Part shown: positions 51,585 through 61,825 of the stretch, in pieces
How the letters are laid out: each line of letters begins with the position of its first letter
Numbering within the stretch: the first letter of the stretch is position 1
Assembly (NCBI GenBank): GCA_945643635.1
Contig: CALZFC010000075.1
Coordinates: 639,501-703,500, forward strand
Source of the DNA: Allodiplogaster sudhausi
Lineage: Eukaryota; Nematoda; Chromadorea; Rhabditida; Diplogasteridae
Length of the DNA: 64,000 nucleotides
Reading direction: 5' to 3'
Translations under genes and position numbers: made by a program
Notes under the pieces: generated by a model
Seen by the model: the letters and a program-made list of their open reading frames with translations, nothing else
The model's database searches: none
What the model was told of the DNA's origin: nothing

Positions 51585-54500
51585 GTACTGACTATAGTTT
51601 GGTAGAGCCGATATAATTCTAAATATGTAAGCTAATTTGCTTTAATTTATTACTTAATATTTCGCTGTAACACAAATGTAAATTCTCTAGTCTCTCGTTT
51701 ATGGACGGTTTTCAATCACACCTCGAAGTTTTTGATACTGCTGCCAGGCTTAACGTTGACTTAAATTTTGAAATGGCTTTTCTTTGGTAGAACCGATATA
51801 ATTCTAAATATGTAAGCTAATTTGCTTTAATTTATTATTTAATATTTCGCTGTAACACAAATGTAAATTCTATAGTCGCTCGTTTATGGACGGTTTTCAA
51901 TCACACCTCGAAGTTTTTGATATTGCTGCCAGGCTTAACGTTGACTTAAATTTTGAAATGGCTTTTCTTTGGTAGAACCGATATAATTCTAAATATGTAA
52001 GCTAATTTGCTTTAATTTATTATTTAATATTTCGCTGTAACACAAATGTAAATTCTCTAGTCGCTCGTTTATGGACGGTTTGCTATCACACCTCAAAGTT
52101 TTTGATATTGCTGCCTGACTTAACCTTGAGAGAAAATACGTTGTCTGGAAAAGGAGGCCGATGTAGGGTGCGTTGTGATGATGCGGTTCGAAACTATTCG
52201 TTCGTCGTTGTCTAAGGACCTGTAGTTTGAGGTACTTGTGAAGATCAAGCTCGCTGAAAGGCGTGGCTTGACTTAAATTTTGGAATGGCTTTTCTTTGGT
52301 AGAGCCGGTATAATTCTAAATATATAAGCTAATTTGCTTTAATTTATTATTTAATATTTCGCTGTAACACAAATGTAAATTCTCTAGTCGCTCGTTCATG
52401 GACGGTTTTCTATCACACCTCGAAGTTTTTGATAGCTGCCAGGCTTAACGTTGACTTAAATTTTGAAATGGCTTTTCTTTGGTAGAACCGATATAATTCT
52501 AAATATGTAAGCTAATTTGCTTTAATTTATTATTTAATATTTCGCTGTAACACAAATGTAAATTCTCTAGTCGCTCGTTTATGGACGGTTTTCTATCACA
52601 CCTCAAAGTTGTTGATATTGCTGCCAGGCTTAACGTTGACTTAAATTTTGAAATGGCTTTTCTTTGGTAGAGCCGGTATAATTCTAAATATATAAGCTAA
52701 TTTGCTTTAATTTACTATTTAATATTTCGCTGTAACACAAATGTAAATTCTCTAGGCGCTCGTTCATGGACGGTTTTCTATCACACCTCGAAGTTTTTGA
52801 TAGCTGCCAGGCTTAACGTTGACTTAAATTTTGAAATGGCTTTTCTTTGGTAGAACCGATATAATTCTAAATATGTAAGCTAATTTGCTTTAATTTATTA
52901 TTTAATATTTCGCTGTAACACAAATGTAAATTCTCTAGTCGCTCGTTTATGGACGGTTTTCTATCACACCTCAAAGTTGTTGATATTGCTGCCAGGCTTA
53001 ACGTTGACTTAAATTTTGAAATGGCTTTTCTTTGGTAGAACCGATATAATTCTAAATATGTAAGCTAATTTGCTTTAATTTATTATTTAATATTTCGCTG
53101 TAACACAAATGTAAATTCTCTAGTCGCTCGTTTATGGACGGTTTTCAATCACACCTCGAAGTTTTTGATACTGCTGCCAGGCTTAACGTTGACTTAAATT
53201 TTGAAATGGCTTTTCTTTGGTAGAACCGATATAATTCTAAATATGTAAGCTAATTTGCTTTAATTTATTATTTAATATTTCGCTGTAACACAAATGTAAA
53301 TTCTATAGTCGCTCGTTTATGGACGGTTTTCAATCACACCTCGAAGTTTTTGATATTGCTGCCAGGCTTAACGTTGACTTAAATTTTGTACTGACTATAG
53401 TTTGGTAGAGCCGATATAATTCTAAATATGTAAGCTAATTTGCTTTAATTTATTACTTAATATTTCGCTGTAACACAAATGTAAATTCTCTAGTCGCTCG
53501 TTTATGGACGGTTTTCAATCACACCTCGAAGTTTTTGATACTGCTGCCAGGCTTAACGTTGACTTAAATTTTGAAATGGCTTTTCTTTGGTAGAACCGAT
53601 ATAATTCTAAATATGTAAGCTAATTTGCTTTAATTTATTATTTAATATTTCGCTGTAACACAAATGTAAATTCTCTAGTCGCTCGTTTATGGACGGTTTG
53701 CTATCACACCTCAAAGTTTTTGATATTGCTGCCTGACTTAACCTTGAGAGAAAATACGTTGTCTGGAAAAGGAGGCCGATGTAGGGTGCGTTGTGATGAT
53801 GCGGTTCGAAACTATTCGTTCGTCGTTGTCTAAGGACCTGTAGTTTGAGGTACTTGTGAAGATCAAGCTCGCTGAAAGGCGTGGCTTGACTTAAATTTTG
53901 AAATGGCTTTTCTTTGGTAGAACCGATATAATTCTAAATATGTAAGCTAATTTGCTTTAATTTATTATTTAATATTTCGCTGTAACACAAATGTAAATTC
54001 TCTAGTCGCTCGTTTATGGACGGTTTTCAATCACACCTCGAAGTTTTTGATATTGCTGCCAGGCTTAACGTTGACTTAAATTTTGTACTGACTATAGTTT
54101 GGTAGAGCCGATATAATTCTAAATATGTAAGCTAATTTGCTTTAATTTATTACTTAATATTTCGCTGTAACACAAATGTAAATTCTCTAGTCGCTCGTTT
54201 ATGGACGGTTTTCAATCACACCTCGAAGTTTTTGATACTGCTGCCAGGCTTAACGTTGACTTAAATTTTGAAATGGCTTTTCTTTGGTAGAACCGATATA
54301 ATTCTAAATATGTAAGCTAATTTGCTTTAATTTATTATTTAATATTTCGCTGTAACACAAATGTAAATTCTATAGTCGCTCGTTTATGGACGGTTTTCAA
54401 TCACACCTCGAAGTTTTTGATATTGCTGCCAGGCTTAACGTTGACTTAAATTTTGAAATGGCTTTTCTTTGGTAGAACCGATATAATTCTAAATATGTAA

Positions 54501-55137
54501 GCTAATTTGCTTTAATTTATTATTTAATATTTCGCTGTAACACAAATGTAAATTCTCTAGTCGCTCGTTTATGGACGGTTTGCTATCACACCTCAAAGTT
54601 TTTGATATTGCTGCCTGACTTAACCTTGAGAGAAAATACGTTGTCTGGAAAAGGAGGCCGATGTAGGGTGCGTTGTGATGATGCGGTTCGAAACTATTCG
54701 TTCGTCGTTGTCTAAGGACCTGTAGTTTGAGGTACTTGTGAAGATCAAGCTCGCTGAAAGGCGTGGCTTGACTTAAATTTTGGAATGGCTTTACTTTGGT
54801 AGAGCCGGTATAATTCTAAATATGTAAGCTAATTTGCTTTAATTTATTATTTAATATTTCGCTGTAACACAAATGTAAATTCTCTAGGCTCGTTTATGGA
54901 CGGTTTTCAATCACACCTCGAAGTTTTTGATATTGCTGCCAGGCTTAACGTTGACTTAAATTTTGTACTGACTATAGTTTGGTAGAACCGATATAATTCT
55001 AAATATGTAAGCTAATTTGCTTTAATTTATTATTTAATATTTCGCTGTAACACAAATGTAAATTCTCTAGTCGCTCGTTTATGGACGGTTTTCAATCACA
55101 CCTCGAAGTTTTTGATATTGCTGCCTGACTTAACGTT

Positions 55138-56667
55138 GAGAGAAAATATGTTGTCTGGAAAAGGAGGCCGATGTAGGGTGCGTTGGGATGATGCGGTTCG
55201 AAACTATTCGTTCATCGCTGTCTAAGGACCTATTGCTTAAGGTACCTGTGAAGATCAAGCTCGCTGAAAGGCGTGGCTTGACCTAAATTTTCGAATGGCT
55301 ATACTTTGGTAGAGCCGATATAATTCTAAATATGTGAGCTAATTCGCTTTAATTTATTATTTAATATTTCGCTGTAACACAAATGTAAATTCTATAGTCG
55401 CTCGTTTATGGACGGTTTTCTATCACACCTCGAAGTTTTTGATATTGCTGCCAGGCTTAACGTTGACTTAAATTTTGAAATGGCTTTTCTTTGGTAGAAC
55501 CGATATAATTCTAAATATGTAAGCTAATTTGCTTTAATTTATTATTTAATATTTCGCTGTAACACAAATGTAAATTCTCTAGTCGCTCGTTTATGGACGG
55601 TTTGCTATCACACCTCAAAGTTTTTGATATTGCTGCCTGACTTAACCTTGAGAGAAAATACGTTGTCTGGAAAAGGAGGCCGATGTAGGGTGCGTTGTGA
55701 TGATGCGGTTCGAAACTATTCGTTCGTCGTTGTCTAAGGACCTGTAGTTTGAGGTACTTGTGAAGATCAAGCTCGCTGAAAGGCGTGGCTTGACTTAAAT
55801 TTTGGAATGGCTTTACTTTGGTAGAGCCGTATAATTCTAAATATATAAGCTAATTTGCTTTAATTTATTATTTAATATTTCGCTGTAACACAAATGTAAA
55901 TTCTCTAGGCGCTCGTTTATGGACGGTTTTCAATCACACCTCGAAGTTTTTGATATTGCTGCCAGGCTTAACGTTGACTTAAATTTTGTACTGACTATAG
56001 TTTGGTAGAGCCGATATAATTCTAAATATGTAAGCTAATTTGCTTTAATTTATTACTTAATATTTCGCTGTAACACAAATGTAAATTCTCTAGTCGCTCG
56101 TTTATGGACGGTTTTCAATCACACCTCGAAGTTTTTGATAGCTGCCAGGCTTAACGGACTTAAATTTTGTAATGGCTTTACTTTGGTAGAGCCGATATAA
56201 TTCTAAATATGTGCTAATTTGCTTTAATTTATTACTTAATATTTCGCTGTAACACAAATGTAAATTCTCTAGTCGCTCGTTTATGGACGGTTTTCAATCA
56301 CACCTCGAAGTTTTTGATACTGCTGCCAGGCTTAACATTGAGAGAAAATATGTTGTCTGGAAAAGGAGGCCGATGTAGGGTGCGTTGTGATGGTGCGGTT
56401 CGAAACTATTCGTTCGTCGTTGTCTAAGGACCTGTAGTTTGAGGTACTTGTGAAGATCGAGCTCGCTGAAAGGCGTGGCTTGATTTAAATTTTGAAATCG
56501 CTTTTCTTTGGTAGAACCGATATAATTCTAAATATGTAAGCTAATTTGCTTTAATTTATTATTTAATATTTCGCTGTAACGCAAATGTAAATTCTCTAGT
56601 CGCTTGTTTATGGACGGTTTTCTATCACACCTCGAAGGTTTTTGATATTGCTGCCTGGCTTAACGTT
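55138..56667 (+). repeat. Mosaic transition between zones D and E
   Basis: L modules at 55138, 55650 and 56340 have irregular spacing (512, 690, 328). Variants change from zone D types (GTTCATCGCTG, TTCAATC, GTACTGACTATAG) to zone E types (GATTTAAATTTT, GGTGCGGTTCG, TTAACATTGAG). A shortened junction, CTTAACGGACTTAAA near 56,152, and a shortened core, AAATATGTGCTAATT near 56,206, resemble units of zone C. Confidence 0.75.
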
Positions 56668-57359
56668 GAGAGAAAATATGTTGTCTGGAAAAGGAGGCCG
56701 ATGTAGGGTGCGTTGTGATGGTGCGGTTCGAAACTATTCCTTCGTCGTTGTCTAAGGACCTGTAGTTTGAGGTACTTGTGAAGATCGAGCTCGCTGAAAG
56801 GCGTGGCTTGATTTAAATTTTGGAATCACTTTACTTTGTTAGAGCCGATATATTTCTAAATATGTAATTTGCTTTAATTTATTATTTAATATTTCGCTGT
56901 AACACAAATGTAAATTCTCTAGTCGCTCGTTTATGGACGGTTTTCTATCACACCTCGAAGTTTTTGATATTGCTGCCAGGCTTAACGTTGACTTAAATTT
57001 TGAAATCGCTTTTCTTTGGTAGAACCGATATAATTCTAAATATGTAAGCTAATTTGCTTTAATTTATTATTTAATATTTCGCTGTAACACAAATGTAAAT
57101 TCTCTAGTCACTCGTTTATGGACGGTTTTCTATCACACCTCGAAGTTTTTGATATTGCTGCCATTCTTAACGTTGACTTAAATTTTGAAATCGCTTTTCT
57201 TTGGTAGAACCGATATAATTCTAAATATGTAAGCTAATTTGCTTTAATTTATTATTTAATATTTCGCTGTAACACAAATGTAAATTCTCTAGTCGCTCGT
57301 TTATGGATGGTTTTCTATCACACCTCGAAGTTTTTGATACTGCTGCCAGGCTTAACGTT
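56668..57359 (+). repeat. Divergent first copy of the zone E module
   Basis: From the L at 56668 to that at 57360 is 692 bp, where later copies have 697. The difference lies mainly in a damaged core near 56,848-56,870, which reads GATATATTTCTAAATATG and then loses GTAAGCTA. The insert reads CTATTCCTTCGTCG. It is probably an older, less homogenised copy at the edge of the HOR. Confidence 0.75.
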
Positions 57360-58568
57360 GAGAGAAAATATGTTGTCTGGAAAAGGAGGCCGATGTAGGG
57401 TGCGTTGTGATGGTGTGGTTCGAAACTATTCGTTCCTCGTTGTCTAAGGACCTGTAGTTTGAGGTACTTGTGAAGATCGAGCTCGCTGAAAGGCGTGGCT
57501 TGATTTAAATTTTGGAATGGCTTTACTTTGTTAGAGCCGATATAATTCTAAATATGTAAGCTAATTTGCTTTAATTTATTATTTAATATTTCGCTGTAAC
57601 ACAAATGTAAATTCTCTAGTCGCTCGTTTATGGACGGTTTTCTATCACACCTCGAAGTTTTTGATATTGCTGCCAGGCTTAACGTTGACTTAAATTTTGA
57701 AATCGCTTTTCTTTGGTAGAACCGATATAATTCTAAATATGTAAGCTAATTTGCTTTAATTTATTATTTAATATTTCGCTGAAACACAAATGTAAATTCT
57801 CTAGTTGCTTGTTTATGGACGGTTTTCTATCACACCTCGAAGGTTTTGATATTGCTGCCTGGCTTAACATTGAGAGAAAATATGTTGTCTGGAAAAGGAG
57901 GCCGATGTAGGGTGCGTTGTGATGGTGCGGTTCGAAACTATTCGTTCGTCGTTGTCTAAGGACCTGTAGTTTGAGGTACTTGTGAAGATCGAGTTCGCTG
58001 AAAGGCGTGGCTTGATTTAAATTTTGGAATGGCTTTACTTTGTTAGAGCCGATATAATTCTAAATATGTAAGCTAATTTGCTTTAATTTATTATTTAATA
58101 TTTCGCTGTAACACAAATGTAAATTCTCTAGTCGCTCGTTTATGGACGGTTTTCTATCACACCTCGAAGTTTTTGATATTGCTGCCAGGCTTAACGTTGA
58201 CTTAAATTTTGAAATCGCTTTTCTTTGGTAGAACCGATATAATTCTAAATATGTAAGCTAATTTGCTTTAATTTATTATTTAATATTTCGCTGTAACACA
58301 AATGTAAATTCTCTAGTCACTCGTTTATGGACGGTTTTCTATCACACCTCGAAGTTTTTGATATTGCTGCCATTCTTAACGTTGACTTAAATTTTGAAAT
58401 CGCTTTTCTTTGGTAGAACCGATATAATTCTAAATATGTAAGCTAATTTGCTTTAATTTATTATTTAATATTTCGCTGTAACACAAATGTAAATTCTCTA
58501 GTCGCTCGTTTATGGATGGTTTTCTATCACACCTCGAAGTTTTTGATACTGCTGCCAGGCTTAACGTT
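57360..58568 (+). repeat. Zone E, 1,209-bp higher-order repeat, copy 1
   Basis: L modules at 57360 and 57872, then 58569, give steps of 512 and 697. That is two L and three S units. One L type has GGATGG, GATACTG and a GTTCCTCGTTG insert. The other has AGTTGCTTG, GAAGGTTTTGAT and TTAACATTGAG with GATCGAGTTCG. One S unit has AGTCACTCG with GCCATTCTTAACG. TTTGTTAGAGCC heads are typical. Confidence 0.92.
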
Positions 58569-59777
58569 GAGAGAAAATATGTTGTCTGGAAAAGGAGGCC
58601 GATGTAGGGTGCGTTGTGATGGTGTGGTTCGAAACTATTCGTTCCTCGTTGTCTAAGGACCTGTAGTTTGAGGTACTTGTGAAGATCGAGCTCGCTGAAA
58701 GGCGTGGCTTGATTTAAATTTTGGAATGGCTTTACTTTGTTAGAGCCGATATAATTCTAAATATGTAAGCTAATTTGCTTTAATTTATTATTTAATATTT
58801 CGCTGTAACACAAATGTAAATTCTCTAGTCGCTCGTTTATGGACGGTTTTCTATCACACCTCGAAGTTTTTGATATTGCTGCCAGGCTTAACGTTGACTT
58901 AAATTTTGAAATCGCTTTTCTTTGGTAGAACCGATATAATTCTAAATATGTAAGCTAATTTGCTTTAATTTATTATTTAATATTTCGCTGAAACACAAAT
59001 GTAAATTCTCTAGTTGCTTGTTTATGGACGGTTTTCTATCACACCTCGAAGGTTTTGATATTGCTGCCTGGCTTAACATTGAGAGAAAATATGTTGTCTG
59101 GAAAAGGAGGCCGATGTAGGGTGCGTTGTGATGGTGCGGTTCGAAACTATTCGTTCGTCGTTGTCTAAGGACCTGTAGTTTGAGGTACTTGTGAAGATCG
59201 AGTTCGCTGAAAGGCGTGGCTTGATTTAAATTTTGGAATGGCTTTACTTTGTTAGAGCCGATATAATTCTAAATATGTAAGCTAATTTGCTTTAATTTAT
59301 TATTTAATATTTCGCTGTAACACAAATGTAAATTCTCTAGTCGCTCGTTTATGGACGGTTTTCTATCACACCTCGAAGTTTTTGATATTGCTGCCAGGCT
59401 TAACGTTGACTTAAATTTTGAAATCGCTTTTCTTTGGTAGAACCGATATAATTCTAAATATGTAAGCTAATTTGCTTTAATTTATTATTTAATATTTCGC
59501 TGTAACACAAATGTAAATTCTCTAGTCACTCGTTTATGGACGGTTTTCTATCACACCTCGAAGTTTTTGATATTGCTGCCATTCTTAACGTTGACTTAAA
59601 TTTTGAAATCGCTTTTCTTTGGTAGAACCGATATAATTCTAAATATGTAAGCTAATTTGCTTTAATTTATTATTTAATATTTCGCTGTAACACAAATGTA
59701 AATTCTCTAGTCGCTCGTTTATGGATGGTTTTCTATCACACCTCGAAGTTTTTGATACTGCTGCCAGGCTTAACGTT
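58569..59777 (+). repeat. Zone E, 1,209-bp higher-order repeat, copy 2
   Basis: L modules at 58569, 59081 and 59778 repeat copy 1 at an exact 1,209-bp offset. All diagnostic variants recur in the same order. By eye I see no difference from copy 1. Confidence 0.92.
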
Positions 59778-61825
59778 GAGAGAAAATATGTTGTCTGGAA
59801 AAGGAGGCCGATGTAGGGTGCGTTGTGATGGTGTGGTTCGAAACTATTCGTTCCTCGTTGTCTAAGGACCTGTAGTTTGAGGTACTTGTGAAGATCGAGC
59901 TCGCTGAAAGGCGTGGCTTGATTTAAATTTTGGAATGGCTTTACTTTGTTAGAGCCGATATAATTCTAAATATGTAAGCTAATTTGCTTTAATTTATTAT
60001 TTAATATTTCGCTGTAACACAAATGTAAATTCTCTAGTCGCTCGTTTATGGACGGTTTTCTATCACACCTCGAAGTTTTTGATATTGCTGCCAGGCTTAA
60101 CGTTGACTTAAATTTTGAAATCGCTTTTCTTTGGTAGAACCGATATAATTCTAAATATGTAAGCTAATTTGCTTTAATTTATTATTTAATATTTCGCTGA
60201 AACACAAATGTAAATTCTCTAGTTGCTTGTTTATGGACGGTTTTCTATCACACCTCGAAGGTTTTGATATTGCTGCCTGGCTTAACATTGAGAGAAAATA
60301 TGTTGTCTGGAAAAGGAGGCCGATGTAGGGTGCGTTGTGATGGTGCGGTTCGAAACTATTCGTTCGTCGTTGTCTAAGGACCTGTAGTTTGAGGTACTTG
60401 TGAAGATCGAGTTCGCTGAAAGGCGTGGCTTGATTTAAATTTTGGAATGGCTTTACTTTGTTAGAGCCGATATAATTCTAAATATGTAAGCTAATTTGCT
60501 TTAATTTATTATTTAATATTTCGCTGTAACACAAATGTAAATTCTCTAGTCGCTCGTTTATGGACGGTTTTCTATCACACCTCGAAGTTTTTGATATTGC
60601 TGCCAGGCTTAACGTTGACTTAAATTTTGAAATCGCTTTACTTTGTTAGAGCCGATATAATTCTAAATATGTAAGCTAATTTGCCTTAATTTATTATTTA
60701 ATATTTCGCTGTAACACAAATGTAAATTCTCTAGTCGCTCGTTTATGGATGGTTTTCTATCACACCTCGAAGTTTTTGATACTGCTGCCAGGCTTAACGT
60801 TGAGAGAAAATATGTTGTCTGGAAAAGGAGGCCGATGTAGGGTGCGTTGTGATGGTGTGGTTCGAAACTATTCGTTCCTCGTTGTCTAAGGACCTGTAGT
60901 TTGAGGTACTTGTGAAGATCGAGCTCGCTGAAAGGCGTGGCTTGATTTAAATTTTGGAATGGCTTTACTTTGTTAGAGCCGATATAATTCTAAATATGTA
61001 AGCTAATTTGCTTTAATTTATTATTTAATATTTCGCTGTAACACAAATGTAAATTCTCTAGTCGCTCGTTTATGGACGGTTTTCTATCACACCTCGAAGT
61101 TTTTGATATTGCTGCCAGGCTTAACGTTGACTTAAATTTTGAAATCGCTTTTCTTTGGTAGAACCGATATAATTCTAAATATGTAAGCTAATTTGCTTTA
61201 ATTTATTATTTAATATTTCGCTGAAACACAAATGTAAATTCTCTAGTTGCTTGTTTATGGACGGTTTTCTATCACACCTCGAAGGTTTTGATATTGCTGC
61301 CTGGCTTAACATTGAGAGAAAATATGTTGTCTGGAAAAGGAGGCCGATGTAGGGTGCGTTGTGATGGTGCGGTTCGAAACTATTCGTTCGTCGTTGTCTA
61401 AGGACCTGTAGTTTGAGGTACTTGTGAAGATCGAGTTCGCTGAAAGGCGTGGCTTGATTTAAATTTTGGAATGGCTTTACTTTGTTAGAGCCGATATAAT
61501 TCTAAATATGTAAGCTAATTTGCTTTAATTTATTATTTAATATTTCGCTGTAACACAAATGTAAATTCTCTAGTCGCTCGTTTATGGACGGTTTTCTATC
61601 ACACCTCGAAGTTTTTGATATTGCTGCCAGGCTTAACGTTGACTTAAATTTTGAAATCGCTTTTCTTTGGTAGAACCGATATAATTCTAAATATGTAAGC
61701 TAATTTGCTTTAATTTATTATTTAATATTTCGCTGAAACACAAATGTAAATTCTCTAGTTGCTTGTTTATGGACGGTTTTCTATCACACCTCGAAGGTTT
61801 TGATATTGCTGCCTGGCTTAACATT
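59778..61825 (+). repeat. Collapsed zone E repeats with 512-bp L+S steps
   Basis: L modules at 59778, 60290, 60802, 61314 and 61826 are each 512 bp apart. After 60290 one S unit is missing. A hybrid core at about 60,629-60,690 combines the GAAATCG head of one S type with the TTACTTTGTTAGAGCC continuation of another and has the private change TTGCCTTAATT. The hybrid is the scar of the S-unit loss, turning the 1,209-bp period into 1,024 bp. Confidence 0.85.

Larger units (their letters stand above)
38405..55137 (+). repeat. Zone D: S-dominated array with sparse L units
   Basis: The L modules begin at 39878, 40388, 40894, 43432, 45605, 46670, 48658, 52128, 53746, 54628 and 55138. Gaps reach 2,538, 2,173, 1,988 and 3,470 bp; the longest is about 18 cores. 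Cores mostly carry GAAATGGCTTTTC, GGTAGAACC and AACAC. CTATAG/CTCTAG, TTCAATC/TTCTATC and GATATTG/GATACTG variants alternate. Visible lesions include a 9-base loss in TTTCGCTATGTAAATT near 43,164, AAATATTAAGC near 46,352, CTCTAGGCTCG near 54,883, and GTTATCATCACACC near 46,621. No gene or unique sequence is present. Confidence 0.92.
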
